Assembly: GCA_021014325.1 (NCBI GenBank)
Contig: CM037459.1
Location: forward strand, 1,736,001 to 1,800,000
DNA: 64,000 nt
Reading direction: 5' to 3'
Source: Plazaster borealis
Taxonomy: Eukaryota; Echinodermata; Asteroidea; Forcipulatida; Labidiasteridae
Shown here: positions 48,801 through 58,941 of the stretch, one piece after another
Numbering within the stretch: position 1 is the first letter of the stretch
Layout of the letters: each line of letters begins with the position of its first letter
The notes under the pieces: generated by a model
Databases searched by the model: none
Told to the model about the DNA's origin: nothing
Seen by the model: only the letters and a program-made list of their open reading frames with translations
Made by a program: the position numbers and the translations under genes

Positions 48801-51800
48801 ATCGGCAGCATATTGCGCCACAGCTCCTTGTTAACCATTACATGGTGCTATGTAAAGGACTTGGTCACATACTTCAAAAACGTAATGTAGCTCCACAATA
48901 CCTTGCAGGAAAATATAGAACATTTAAGCGCCTAGAGCGTCAGTGAGTGACGGATATGTGCGCTATATAAGAAGCCACTATTATTGTTATTATTATTATT
49001 ATTATTAGTTGGGTTGGGTGGTCGGGTTTGCGTATCTTTCCTCGGCTTCCACCTGTAGGACCCCATTCGAATCACGCAGGGGGCACTATGTGGATTGGGT
49101 TTTCAGTCCCTACCTAACTGCATGGGTTTTCCCTGGAATAATTATCTGAGGTTTTCCTCCCACATCTTAAACTGAAACTTCCTTCCTTGTCTTCTCTCCA
49201 TTGGGTACTTGGCTAGTATAGTGATTAAGTTCGCTTTTCTGAGAGTCCATGGCTTTACAACCAGAATAAATGAAATTAAATTAAATGAAATGAATAGAAT
49301 TAAGTGAATGTGGAGTTAGTTCAAACACATCATGTTAGAGAGAGGGGCATCTTGGTGTCTTTAAATTCCTTGTTTTAAATTTTCTTGGTTTGTAAATTTC
49401 CATTTTTACAACAACAATAAAATACAGACATTAATCAGAACAAAAGACTACATTAAAGTAATATAAATGAATAATAGAAAAGTAATATAAATGTGGTTTA
49501 CATAGAATGGAGGTTAGTCCCTCCTGTAACAGAGAAACATACACAATGAAATTGATAATAATATAAAAATATTTGATTCGTATGAAGGCATTGTCACAGA
49601 ATGTTACCACAAGGTGAAAGCTGGACTATTCCATTAAAAAGCCAGATTTCAACAAGTGGTGTGTCGTGGCTGAGCAGTTAAGAGCACCGGACTCAAGCTC
49701 TGGTTTCTGATCAGCAGAGTGTGGGTTCAAGTCCCGGCTTTGGCACTTCACCATTGTTTTGTCCTTCAGATGGGACATTAAGCCGTAGTCCCATGTACTA
49801 CGATTGGTAGTACACATAATTCATTTTATCAATTAAATGATCAAATGCTTTATACCCAGCATAAGTGATTCCGGTGCACATTCGCTTGCACAAATTGTGG
49901 GGGTTTCGGGGCTAGTCTAGTTGGATTCATGAACAAGGAATGAATTGGTAATTGTAGCTCTCATCGGTGTTAACAGGGTGAGCATGGTTTGGTGATGTGA
50001 ATGGCTGTTTTGCCCGTAAAGCTATTCATATGGATCGGGAGGATCCACCAACATGTGGTTTTGACAACCAATCGGCATGAGGCTCATGCTTGGGTTGGGT
50101 TTTGATTGGTTGAAAGTGGTTACCAATTAGGGCGGGGTTTAACTATCAACCAATGGGAGTTAGTTTCGTTGAGGGGGGTGTTTTGGTACAGAGTTGGTTA
50201 CCATCACTTTGGCACAGCTTTTTGTTAGGGAAACAATAATTTTTCCCCCCACCACCTTCCCCTTCAATTCATCAATTTTTCTGGTCAGAATTTTCGGACA
50301 GAAAAATGACAGGGATTTAGTTGATAGGGGGCAAACAAGGCCGTCAAGGAATTGTACATGCAATTTTTAATCGTAAACCAAACATTATAATCTTCAGTAA
50401 TAATAGTGCATTACCATTTCGCAAGGGCTATTTTACAGGTCCCCTCGTGCATTACAACTTGGGGAATTAAAATTATGCCATGGGTACAATACAGTATGTA
50501 AGTTATGTAATTTGTTTAATCTGTTAGGGATGCAATCGGTACTTTAAACTTTAAATTAGATTTGAAGCGCGCTTCGGTTCCGTTGGGGCTTGTCTATCCC
50601 CTCAGGCATTCCACTTTGGAGAATTTACCGTTTAATTGTTATAGTTTGAATTTGTAGGCAAGGTGCGCTATGTACGTGTGGTTACTGTGGAGGTTATACA
50701 AATGATCTGTTCGGTTGGGTCAGGTGACTCAGCATGTGGTGTTTTGGTTTGGTCCTTGTATGGACAATAAGTCAAGTGTTTTATGTGGATATGGAAATAG
50801 ATTCCATATTGGAAAGACAATGGTGTCCTTTGGGTGGCCACAATTTGTGTTGGATCAGGGCTCGAATTTTACACTGGACTACCGGCCCGAGGCCAGTAAT
50901 TTCAGTGTCGGGCCAGTAAACTCAAGACAGGACAAGTCCAGTGGTCTTGTTTTTTTTAAATTCAACATATTTGTCTCAAAAGAATGATGTTCAAATGTTG
51001 AGTTTGAGTCTCACAAAGTATCTTTCAATCCTGCTGAGTATCACCCATAAAACAGAAGAGATAAATCTTCTCTTAGAAAGTCTTAGTGTTTGTTCAAATA
51101 AAACAGTTTAGATGATAAAACTGTGTGCTCATTTTGATTCTAGTCTCTTCTCATTTTGACTGGTCTTGTAAACACAATCCTGGTCCAGTAAAGATTCTGA
51201 GCTACAAGTCCTGCGGTCTTGTGGATTTTCCCCAAAAATTTGAGCCCTGTGGATGGACAAGAGGTTGTCCATTTTAACGTTGTTTTGTTTTGTGCATTTG
51301 GTTGTGTGTCTGTTTAGTCGGTTTGCCCTGTGTCCGGCATCCGGCTCCTTGCCAACTTAACGTGAATTGCGATTTCATGCATGCAAATAAACCCAGTTTC
51401 AAGCTGTGACCGGAAATCGCAAAACTGTGTGTCTGTTGCAAAAATTTGTCCGAGTATAAAAAAGAACCCAGAACAATTATCGTGGAAGAGTAGGGGTTAA
51501 ACCCGGTGTTTCTGGTTCACATAGCACACCCTTGTTTACAGGTTTCCTCAGGTTTGCCAGCTACAGTGATTAAGTTCACTTATGAGGCATGCTTGGTTTC
51601 ATATACCAGAAATATTATTAAATATGCATCCACTACTTTGTTTGTATTATAACTCATACAGATCCTTGTCATTTTAATTTTTTTTACAATAAACACAATT
51701 TAGACTTGACCTACACATTGTCTTTGAATTGAAGTGCAATGGACGACATTTCGTCAAAGACCAGGCTGGTATCCACATAACATGTACATGTACAAGAAAA

Positions 51801-52156
51801 TAGTGAAAAACAGCCTGATATGTTTTCACTGTTTTCAAACATAGAGTTTTGGTCTCAGGAGATCAACCCTATTTGTTTTACTCATTTCTCAAAAACTGTA
51901 GCATTTCAGGCAAAAATACTTTGAGGGAAATTTTTCACAATGACTATCTTTATACCATGTTGTGTGCAATTCTTTGAACAATACTTTCAATCGTACCAAT
52001 GTTGTGCACACCCTTGCTGAAATGTGTTCACTCACCTCTGACATCATTCTTTGGTGCTCCCAGAACGATTCTAACAAAACCTCGAACGTAATCGCCTGAC
52101 CTGAAGATGGAGACGTCTCCATCAAATACAACTTCAAAGAGTTGTAATTTAGCCAT
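36455..52156 (-). CDS. arrestin domain-containing protein, ARRDC2/3/4-like (alpha-arrestin), copy 1, complete
   Basis: Seven coding exons on the minus strand, in transcript order 52036-52156, 48391-48513, 47099-47337, 43915-44097, 42434-42619, 39680-39812 and 36455-36816. All have consensus borders and matching phases, totalling 448 codons plus stop. Residues 1-161 form the arrestin N-domain (starting MAKLQLFEVVFDGDVSIFRS). Residues 162-315 form the arrestin C-domain, with a CCMCC cluster and the family motif LPVIIGTVPL. A PPPPSY box follows (PPSY at 332-335). The tail at about 395-438 is a repeat of GYPPPPGGS type. Alpha-arrestins recruit NEDD4-family E3 ligases through PPxY motifs to direct endocytosis and ubiquitination of membrane receptors and transporters. 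Human ARRDC3 has two such motifs; only one is visible here. Length is close to family size (about 410-420) plus the repeat tail. Start choice: the only ATG giving the conserved N-terminus, 15 nt after an acceptor-like AG, so the 5' UTR is probably split by an intron. A tandem copy lies at 60341-63318. Confidence 0.93.
36480..36620 (-). repeat. coding 27-nt minisatellite in alpha-arrestin exon 7
   Basis: On the plus strand the unit reads as CAGACCCACCAGGAGGTGGG followed by GGGTACC, repeated about four to five times with CATCAGG and CTCACC variants. It encodes GYPPPPGGS-like nonapeptides. The paralogue at about 60355-60415 has fewer units, so the array has changed length since duplication. Confidence 0.88.
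37380..38400. other. intronic insertion unique to copy 1
   Basis: No counterpart exists in copy 2. It contains repeats of AACCGTGGACC words, CA microsatellite tracts (37955-37972) and, at 38049-38084, CTGAAGA followed by a six-pair hairpin and GAAACGTC. Probably a remnant of one or more retroelements; family not certain. Confidence 0.45.
39065..39242 (+). pseudogene. LINE 3' remnant in alpha-arrestin intron 6
   Basis: Frame reads RGHILKLFKPML, an internal TGA, then CRQDFFSHKVVNAWNSLPPC and SSLKSKLDGHW. The FFSH.VVN.WNSLP ... LD.HW pattern is the C-terminal signature of LINE polymerases. It is broken, truncated and absent from copy 2. Confidence 0.75.
39262..39588 (-). mobile_element. tRNA-Leu-derived SINE (full length)
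   Basis: On the minus strand it runs from the tRNA-like head (GGCATGTCTCAGCCGAGCGG) through the body to GAACCAAGCAAT-like words and AGGATTCCTTGGTTTAATG. Same family as 8516-8870. Confidence 0.8.
39680..39812 (-). CDS. alpha-arrestin copy 1, coding exon 6
   Basis: Acceptor CGTTTAG, donor GTAAGG, phase 0 in and phase 1 out, 133 nt. It encodes the last C-domain strand (LPVIIGTVPL) and a linker with Gln/Pro/Tyr (LYQPLYPQATG). About 17 of 44 residues differ from copy 2. Confidence 0.93.
39868..40219 (-). mobile_element. tRNA-Leu-type SINE, second subfamily
   Basis: The head (GGCGTGTCGTGGCCGAGCGG on the minus strand) and GGTTCGATCCCAGTCGTG are tRNA-like, but the 3' body (AGGAGTAGGTGACAACGTGC) differs from the first subfamily. 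A head-less relative at 61123-61350 sits at a non-equivalent place in copy 2, indicating an independent insertion. Confidence 0.7.
40235..40377. repeat. inverted repeat conserved in both duplicates
   Basis: AATAAGGGAATAAAAGAGTA at the left is inverted at the right (CACTCTTTTATTCCCATT), and the centre has AGGGTCGTCG and CACGACCCTG. The copy 2 equivalent is 62160-62303. Confidence 0.8.
41187..41718. mobile_element. terminal-inverted-repeat element in intron 5
   Basis: CAGAGTTCTCCAAC at the left and GTTGGAGAACACTG at the right. The inside includes a poly-A/poly-T run and the GC-rich block GGGGCTTCGCGCTTCGCGCT. Absent from copy 2. Confidence 0.65.
42434..42619 (-). CDS. alpha-arrestin copy 1, coding exon 5
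   Basis: Acceptor TCCTCAG, donor GTGAGA, phase 0 at both ends, 62 codons. The second half (MDWSPLVVPAIPPTGPQGC then NIIKIEYFVE) carries the conserved IPP...C.II.I.Y. pattern. An 84-nt run (42443-42526) is identical to 63136-63219 in copy 2, while the first half of the exon differs strongly. Confidence 0.94.
42671..43040. mobile_element. TTAA-flanked MITE, family i, with a known empty site
   Basis: TTAA at 42671-42674 and 43037-43040 flank a 362-bp element. The paralogous position in copy 2 (63376-63379) has a single TTAA and the same flanks (TGTATG to the left, GYGTAATCA to the right), showing insertion after duplication and a TTAA target duplication. Confidence 0.95.
43130..43290. repeat. 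hairpin repeat shared with 63470-63630
   Basis: TTCTTTATTTCAGGTGGACA and GTTGACAAACTAGT are followed by inverted counterparts (TTTGTCAACTTCTAA, TACCTGAAATAAA). Present at both duplicates. Confidence 0.7.
43470..43616. repeat. 51-bp tandem repeat, three units
   Basis: Unit contains CATGCAACAGTGTACTACGC then ATGCGTATTTACCC. The equivalent in copy 2 (about 63800-63850) has a single unit. Confidence 0.85.
43915..44097 (-). CDS. alpha-arrestin copy 1, coding exon 4 (C-domain start)
   Basis: Acceptor TTTGTAG, donor GTAAGC, phase 0 at both ends, 61 codons. Cys cluster VCCMCCASGP is followed by KGAYVPGETIFVSGVVENNS, the opening strands of the arrestin C-domain with the conserved YxPGE turn. Confidence 0.95.
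44152..45758. mobile_element. pogo/Tigger-type non-autonomous element, 1.6 kb, TA flanks
   Basis: Left end TAGTCGACTCCCGTTATTAC and right end (GTTAATATGAG on the reverse strand, preceded by CAGTCGACTCTC) are inverted and flanked by TA duplications at 44150-44151 and 45759-45760. Longest frame is about 66 codons, so no transposase. It lies in intron 3 of the alpha-arrestin. Confidence 0.75.
44466..45046. mobile_element. nested inverted-repeat element inside the pogo-type element
   Basis: ATATTGAGTTGAGCGTCTCA at the left is the near reverse complement of the 45020-45040 segment (TGAGACATTTCAACTCAATA). Probably inserted into the larger element. Confidence 0.5.
45775..46865. repeat. 45/46-bp minisatellite, about 23 units, intron 3 of alpha-arrestin
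   Basis: Unit holds GGACTCCTCATGGGGTATAA then CTGGAGGTTNGATATAAACCTC, whose second part is palindromic (GAGGTT ... AACCTC). 45-bp units keep both strands open, producing long artificial frames; 46-bp units (GGTTTGG) shift the frame. It abuts the pogo-type element. Confidence 0.95.
47099..47337 (-). CDS. alpha-arrestin copy 1, coding exon 3
   Basis: Acceptor TTGGCAG, donor GTTAGT. Enters in phase 1 and leaves in phase 0; 239 nt. It encodes the core N-domain signature: HHFPFTFQIPNIPLPFPFEG, then WIRYKLLCKIDRPW. These match the FPF.F.IP.. and RY.L...I.RPW patterns of alpha-arrestins. Confidence 0.95.
48391..48513 (-). CDS. alpha-arrestin copy 1, coding exon 2
   Basis: Acceptor CTTTAG and donor GTAAGA, phase 1 in and out, 123 nt. 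It encodes GIKIKIQGKARTSW and RHYSARETYFKE, a typical arrestin N-domain strand-loop region (G.A.T.W. pattern followed by a Tyr-Phe segment). Confidence 0.92.
48563..49007 (+). mobile_element. tRNA-Leu-derived SINE with ATT tail, in intron 1
   Basis: Head GTGTCGTGGCCGAGCAGATA, CAA loop, GGGTTCGAGTGCC, body and a 3' end GCGCTATATAAGAAGCCACT with an ATT microsatellite tail to 49007. Confidence 0.8.
49013..49290 (+). mobile_element. second SINE-like unit next to the 48563 SINE
   Basis: CCCATTCGAATCACGCAGGG is B-box-like; the tail has GGTTTTCCTCCCACATCTTA. A roughly 30-bp direct repeat of target sequence flanks the pair (48533-48560 and 49294-49321). Confidence 0.5.
49660..49812 (+). mobile_element. 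tRNA-Leu SINE, 3'-truncated
   Basis: GTGTCGTGGCTGAGCAGTTA head, GGGTTCAAGTCCCGG, then CCTTCAGATGGGACATTAAG. The 3' body is missing. Confidence 0.75.
50856..51249. mobile_element. MITE with CAGGGCTCGAATTT ends
   Basis: Second copy of the 13544-13941 family, inverted relative to it, in intron 1 of the alpha-arrestin. Confidence 0.7.
51478..51625 (+). mobile_element. tRNA-Leu SINE 3' body fragment
   Basis: TCGTGGAAGAGTAGGGGTTA through GTTTCCTCAGGTTTGCCAGC and CTTATGAGGCAT, matching 8730-8850. Confidence 0.7.
52036..52156 (-). CDS. alpha-arrestin copy 1, coding exon 1 (start)
   Basis: ATG at 52154-52156; 40 codons plus one base, then donor GTGAGT. It encodes the first strands of the arrestin N-domain (MAKLQLFEVVFDGD, GDYVRGFVRI). 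On the transcript an AG acceptor sits at 52172-52173, leaving 15 nt of 5' UTR in this exon, so transcription starts further right. The 5' non-coding exon was not located. Confidence 0.93.
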
Positions 52157-52171
52157 GGTGCTGTAGCCTAT

Positions 52172-54248
52172 CTGGTTTCAACACAAACACACAAACGTCT
52201 GCTGCAATAAATCAATCAATGTATTGTAATGTTACGGCTTAGTGTGCTAGTCAAGGTCAGTTTAATCTCAGGGGTTAATCTATGACTTTATGCTGGTACT
52301 GTGGTAGTACGAGCGTGTCTGTATCCACAACCATTTGCACTGCTCCGTGCAGACACCGCCCTTGAATTATGAAAAGATCGATGTTAAAAAGGGGAGCCAC
52401 ATTGGCTTGGGTATTGGCATACATGTAGCATTAACATAAATAACGGTATCCTCCCGTACCCCAATTTCGCGCATCACAAATATTCGCGCAGGTACCTTTC
52501 CAATGCATATTATTTTGTTTACAATACGCAGTGACTCAATTGTTTTTATTTCATGAAAGTATAAAGCCTGATAAACAATTTCCTGCAAAGATGTGGAAAA
52601 TCAAAGCCTTTCCGGTAAGATTTTAGATAAACTACAATATGTAGTATACAATCTTACCTTTTTAGACTAAATACAAAACATAGCTAGATAAGATGGTCGA
52701 TTAAAAAAAACCAAAGAACACTGAAAGTTCTGTGCGTATCGTCTGCCATACTTCAATACTTAAATTACAAGACCACGTGATTTTCATTTAACAACAGAGG
52801 GCGTACAAAATACTACGGAAGGTTGAAGTGGACGTGCGCCATATAATCCTTTTTTCAGAAATTACCAATTGTTTGCATCTAACTGGATGCGGGGCTTACC
52901 AACTTTGTGATAACAGCGCAGAGTCCATTTCCCACCTCGCCAACCCCACCACCCCTTCCCGTAAATAATTATCACTGCCGATTTCAACCGGCAGCTTCCC
53001 TGCCGCACGGACTAAAGCATTTAGAAGAAAGGCGGGACAATAGGGACTCCGTAGTGGCGTTCCAGCCCAAGTGCGCGAATTCATGTGACGGAAAACGAAA
53101 CTTGACAAATCGGGGTAGATTGCAGACGACGAGTTTCGTTGTGCTTGACGATGTTCTGCGGGCTTCAAATTCTCCTCTCAGGTGGGCTTTGACATCAGAC
53201 AATTAAAATTAAAGCTAAAAGTTGTTCTTGATTCTGTTAATCAAGCCAAAATTCAATTTCAATTCTTACGTGCGCGAATAATGGGGATACGAGGATACAC
53301 AGACTGTGGGCTGATTGATAATGATATGATATGAAGGAATGTGAACAAGCTTCAGCTTCCTCTATCAGAATAAGATACAAACTAAACTCGAATTTGGCAT
53401 AGCGTACTCACCCAAGCCCCACGCACAGACGCAGTTCCCGTTGTAGTAATTGTTGTAGCCCCACTTTCTCCTTTGGCCACACTAAGTGGGGCTAATCCCG
53501 TTGCAGCCCTGACACCCCGAGGCTAGGCAAGGAGAAATTCAACCTGGCTGGTTAACGGTTGTACGGTGATTGTTAGTCAAATCACCGTACTCACAAAAAG
53601 AGATTTATAGTAGAGTAGAGCAGCACGCAAACATTCACTGCATGGAATGTTGTCAATATAGTCATGAGTCGAGTATAGTGTGACCATAGAGATGACACAC
53701 CTCGTCCTCCGGTCGGTCCCGAAACGAGGACGTTGTTGTGTCGTTTGTTTTCACACCAAATGTATACAGCGCCCTCCAACGTCTTCAAGATAGGGATTCA
53801 GACCAAGATGCTACAGTGGACATGTCTAATTAAGAAATTTGTGGCCAGCTCTTCAACAGCATCAATATCAATGTTACTCCAAAGTCTTTTTATAGATTAG
53901 GTAAAAAGAAGCAAGATGGTAAGCCACGCCCAATCAAGGTTGTACTTAGTACTGCCTGTCCAAGATAATACGACAGTAAGCTTGAATTTGAGAAACGATC
54001 TTATACCCACTATGTTTTTAATGAATATGCATGAAACCAGATAATGCAGCGACCAGATCCAAACGTGAGATTTGTGGTATTACAATTTTCTTTGAGTAAA
54101 ATTAGAATATTGATATGGATCAAAAGTGCAAAGTGTGTCTATTTCTCTGTTTTAGGCACACAGAGGCTTGATTTTTCACCCCTCCCCTCAAAACGCCAAA
54201 AGCTCAGCTTCCGGGGGCTTCGCCCCGACCCCCATCAGGGTTTAGCCT
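52172..54248. other. 5' flank of alpha-arrestin copy 1; no exon assigned
   Basis: The 5' non-coding exon and promoter should lie here. The GC-richer block at about 52900-53200 is a possible location, but no TATA, initiator or CpG pattern decides it. Frames there have no domain support. Confidence 0.4.
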
Positions 54249-54822
54249 ATATAGACCAATCCGACGCGCACCGGGCGCGCAAGTGTTGAGCACTCGCGCG
54301 CCACTGCTGCGGTGTACATGTGCCTAGTTTTGTGCACAAAGACATGAGGAAATCATGTTCCTTTTCACTCTTTATGGAAATTAAATGTTTTCCTCAACGA
54401 CCTACACGATTTCCTTTCCAGGACATCATGATATACTAATGTAGATCACTGACCACAGATATTTGCAACTAAATAGAAACCGAATCATCTTGAAAACGGT
54501 GCTTGTCTTAGGTGAGTTAGGGGAAAAAGACGCGGAAACTGCATAATAGTCGACATCGGCAGAGTATTTTGTCAGAATTTCAGTATTTTACTCTGTGCTT
54601 AACTTAAAAAATTTATCAAGAATGTAGTAAATCGTCATATCATGCAGCCATGTCAGAGAAATTTCATAGATTGTCGAGGAAGACATTAAATTTCCATAAA
54701 AAGTGAAAAGGGAAACGATTTTCTCGTGTCTTTGTGCACAAAACTAGGCACAAGTACACCGCAGCAGTGGCGCGCGGCGCCCATGGCGGCGCCCGGCACT
54801 TGCGCGCCTGGATTGGTGTATA
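54249..54822. mobile_element. inverted-repeat element, about 574 bp
   Basis: TATAGACCAATCC at the left and GGATTGGTGTATA at the right. Long inner arms share TGCCTAGTTTTGTGCACAAA and GGCGCGCAAGTG words in inverted order. Confidence 0.75.
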
Positions 54823-55104
54823 CCCCACCATCGATGTTACAGGAACATTTCCCAGTAAATTTAGAAGAGTGAAATGGATCAGAAGTGCTTAAAAAGTGTG
54901 TCTATTTCAATTTCTCTGTTTTAGGCACACAGAGGCTTCATTTTCCACCCCGAATTTGTTGTGCGCCCTCACTCGCCAGGAAAGTGCCAATCAACTGGAT
55001 TCGAACCGGCGAATAACCTTTTCCCCAGGGTTAATTTGTAATGCTACCGCTTAAGCGCGCTTGTCAACGTCGTCACCGCGCCCTGTGTGTGGCAAATCCG
55101 ATGT

Positions 55105-55475
55105 TTACAGCATTTTGCGTTTTCACGAACCGGCGAATCCGAGACCCCCCGCAAAGTTTTCACGAACCGGCGAATCTTGTGTGTGGTGAATCCGCGCTCT
55201 CTGTGTGGCGAATCCGGGGTGCTCATCATTTTGCGTTTTCACGAACCGGCGAATAAGTTTTGAACCAAACGGCATTCTAACAAAGCATCACAATAAAGAA
55301 ACAAGTATCTAGTCATGTTATTTAACTTATACACTACCGTATCACTAAAAAATATTTAACACTTTCAATTAAAAGACCTGCGAAAACACAGTTTTTAAAT
55401 GTGACCAACTTCAAAAGCGTTTTTCTCAAAACGCTGTTTTTCAGCTGGGTGGGCGGATTCGCCGGTTCGTGAAAA
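55105..55475. repeat. cluster of TTTTCACGAACCGGCGAAT repeats
   Basis: Three or more direct copies (about 55118, 55157, 55230) and one inverted copy near 55451-55472, with GTGTGGCGAATCC-like words between. Origin unknown; a tRNA-like B-box (GGATTCGAACCGGCG) stands at about 54997. Confidence 0.7.
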
Positions 55476-55485
55476 CGCCGACGAA

Positions 55486-55646
55486 TTTTGTACAACAAGG
55501 GTGTTTTTTCTTTCATCATTTTCTTGCAACTTCGATGACCAATTGAGCCCAAATTTTCACAGGCTTGTTATTTTATGCATATGTTGGGATACACCAATTG
55601 AGAATACTGGTCTTTGACAATTACCAAACGTGTACAGTGCCTTTAA
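55486..55646. mobile_element. TTAA MITE family i, truncated
   Basis: Only the half ending CAAACGTGTACAGTGCCTTTAA is present, starting within the family interior at ATTTTGTACAACAAGGGTG. Confidence 0.8.
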
Positions 55647-55851
55647 AAAGTGTGTATATTTCTTTGTTTTAGGCACATGGTGCTTGATTTTTCGCCCCTC
55701 AAAACGCCACAGGCTCAGAGCTTCCGGGACCATCCACGGGGAGGCCGGCCCCTGACCCACCGTGTTTTTGGTTAGACCTCCTAATACAAAATCCTGGGTG
55801 CGCCGTTGTGCCCCCCGGTTTAAACAAGTCCTGGATCTGCCCCCCCCCCCC

Positions 55852-56218
55852 CAGTGACTGTTTGTTTCAATCCATATAGTTGTAGATATATAGGCCTACC
55901 ATAAAACTAACCTGTGCAAATTTCAGTTCAAAAGGTGGAGTGTTTTTGAGATATTGCTGAAAATCTGGAGCGGTTATGTCCACGCAGGAAGAATAATTGC
56001 AACTAATACACAATCTGAGAAAGGTTACTGTCAGTAACGCTTCTCAGATTAAATTTTTGGGGGATAAAAAGTGATATCTTTTTCCATAACTGCAGTACTT
56101 CGAAGTGAACAGTTTCTCAAAATGCATTATACTATCCAAATAAGCTGCTGTTCTTTCAAGTAAGTTTTTATTACCATTAATTTTCAGAGTCATTATTAAA
56201 CGTGTACAGACCCTTTAA
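55852..56218. mobile_element. TTAA MITE family ii, left end missing
   Basis: Interior words ATACCATAAAACTAACCTGT-like and the central palindrome GTTACTGTCAGTAAC are present; ends CAGACCCTTTAA. Confidence 0.75.
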
Positions 56219-58292
56219 AAGGAATCCTCTAACTGCATAAGAGGGCCCCAAGATCCACACCCCAGGGCATTTTTGTAAACACTACAAATTAGCTTTTTGC
56301 AGTTCAATTCGCCGTATTTTTGACCGCGTGAGGGCGTTTGTGGACCAATTTGTACGTGAAGAAAAACAAGTAAACAAACGGGGGGGGTTTCATTTTTGTT
56401 ATTATTATGTTTATGTATTTCGTCAATGATGCAAGAAAACTACATACAGGCAATTAAAATAAGATGAAACTGTATCTGTGATGCAAGACATTCCCTGAAG
56501 AAAGCGCCCTCATGCGGTCAAAAATATGGTCAATTGTGAGGGAGTGTCCAATATTCATGTTTGTAAATGACAATAGTCACCCTAAAGAGGGAGCGTAGGT
56601 CCTTCAGTGCTAGTGGCCACTCGGTAGAAACAAAATGAAACTTCAATTTCATTTTATTACATTTCGTTTAATTGGGAAATTCCATACCTCATAACCATAG
56701 CACTTCCGCCTTACGTGAGATGTTTGAGCCACCGCAAAAAGGTCAACGAACAAAAGGTTACGACGCAAGGTATACCGTCTCACAGGGACATCATTAATTA
56801 TTCAGTGAAACATTACAAACTGATCGTCCGTTTCAAATGAAACATTATTTATTGGCAACGTCTCGAACTGTCGGAGACTGTTGGCGTAAAAGTTTACGGA
56901 TTGAGTAAATAATGCTCTGTACCTTTGCAGGTACGGTGGGACAGAGAAGGTCATTTGATCCGAGTCTAAATGAAATCCAAAAATATATATATGTTTTGTG
57001 GGTGTTAGAATTTACGTTTTGTACCATGGGTGAGAATGGTTCGGGCTCTAACATTGCAACATTATTCCTCAAATGTTCTTCCAATAAGAAGAGAATCGTC
57101 AATATAGTCACCGCACGATTCATGGCCCCTTAACCTCAATGAGGCAACCAGTGGTTTCATTACTTTCGTAAACACACGTGGGGCACTAGCTAAAATTAAC
57201 CCAACAAAATGGTTGACAGGTAAAAAACGCAAAAAAAACTTCCTATGCTCAGTCACCCCTGGGAACGAGGCTGGGCGGTCATCAATGGTGTAACGTCAGC
57301 CTTGATTGCAAGCAAATCGTATAGACCCCTTGCACAACGCGCAACGCACCTATACGCGCCCATCTTGTCCGCCAGTTTTGTACGGGTAATTTGAAGTTTA
57401 TTCCTGACTTTTGATGATATTCAATCAAAAGGCATTAAATTTGACCTTATCACAAATTCCACATTGGAATGTACAGACCCATTTGTTGTTGACATCCAAT
57501 GAACGTCATGTTTCAAATTTCGCTCCGAAAGTGAGTGCATCACAAAACTGAATTTGAAATTGGAGACCCAAAGAATAATTGTTGTTCCACAAAACAATAC
57601 ATTACAAAATCACTCTTCATTTGTTTAGTCTTTCCTTTCTTAATTTTTTTAATTATTCTTTTAAACACACCCATAATGCTACACTATGTGTGCGTATGAG
57701 TTGCAGGTTCTTACATAAAAATTGCACACACAAAAACTATTATATATCAATAGAAATGGCACTGCGTGGTACATTAAATATTTCAAATACTACAACAAAA
57801 ACGGTAATGAAATTAACATAGACAGACACACCTGAGATGTCTAAAATCTGGATGCCGTTTTAAAGATGAAGTTAACACTTGACTGGCCACAAGTGATTGG
57901 AAAGTATTTATCTATAAATTGTACGCATAATTTATACGCACATTTTGCTGGTAACCTGCTCAATAAATTTGCATTGGACAGCATTTAAGTACACAAGATT
58001 TTAATAAGTGCCAAGATTTTTAGTTACTCGGTTATACTTGGTACTCGTACTCAATGGCTCAAGTGCTCATTCTCTAGTACTACTCGGCTACCCTAATAAT
58101 TCGGAATAAGGTAAGATGCTACTTGTATTCTATTTTCGTCATTCTGCTGATGAGTGCCTTATGGTACGAAACAGTCTGTCCAGAAGAGAGATATGCCAGA
58201 GTTTGTTTAACTCATATTCTGAATTTATTACATGTTATAGCTCTACAGAGATGTATCGAGCACTGTGAATTGTGATAGAAGACGATTTCATT

Positions 58293-58294
<2 letters not shown>
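56219..58294. other. no gene recognised; duplicated segment begins near 57385
   Basis: Mixed AT-rich sequence. Frames around 56845-57133 overlap on both strands and have no domain support. Confidence 0.5.

Positions 58295-58326
<32 letters not shown>
58295..58326. repeat. AT dinucleotide microsatellite
   Basis: About 15 uninterrupted AT units. Confidence 0.95.
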
Positions 58327-58329
<3 letters not shown>

Positions 58330-58941
58330 GTTTATATTTGTAACTCTTCTCAATGTAAAAATAAAACTCAATTCAATAAAACGACTCAACACTTATAGGT
58401 TGAAACTTTAACATTCCTACTGAATGCAGACGTCTGCAAGTCCGGACCGACCGACGGACCGAAATCCTCATTACATAGGATCAGTCTACTTTGCAGCTCA
58501 CCAAAAATAAAGATACAACTTTCCATATTTGAACAAAAATGTGTAGCATATCAGGTCCTGGTAGGGGCACATGTGTCACTGATCAAGGCACTTAATCATA
58601 GTTGCCTTGTCATTTGGATTGGACATTAGGCCATAATTTCCATAATACATCCATAATATATATATTATAAAAATATATATACACAACAAATAGAAAGAAA
58701 AAAAACACCAAACCCCTACAACATTTATTATGAAAGATGAGGTACTTGCCCCGTCTTTATTTCAGTGGTAGTATTTCAATGTGCCACTGTATATCTTAAT
58801 GCATGCAAGATGCTTCATAAATGTGACTTCATTCACAATGTCCTCCTTCACAAACTCCCCCTCACCTACACGTAAGAATTAACTATAGTTTATGGGATTT
58901 AAGGCATTGCATGGTGAGGTATCAATGTACATTTGACATTT

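Noticed and set aside
52896..53202. Frames of 72-99 codons on both strands in the GC-richer block
   Set aside because: Mutually overlapping, no domain or splice support; may be 5' UTR or promoter sequence of the alpha-arrestin.
56845..57133. 92- and 73-codon frames on opposite strands
   Set aside because: Overlap each other, no conserved features, not phase-linked to any exon.
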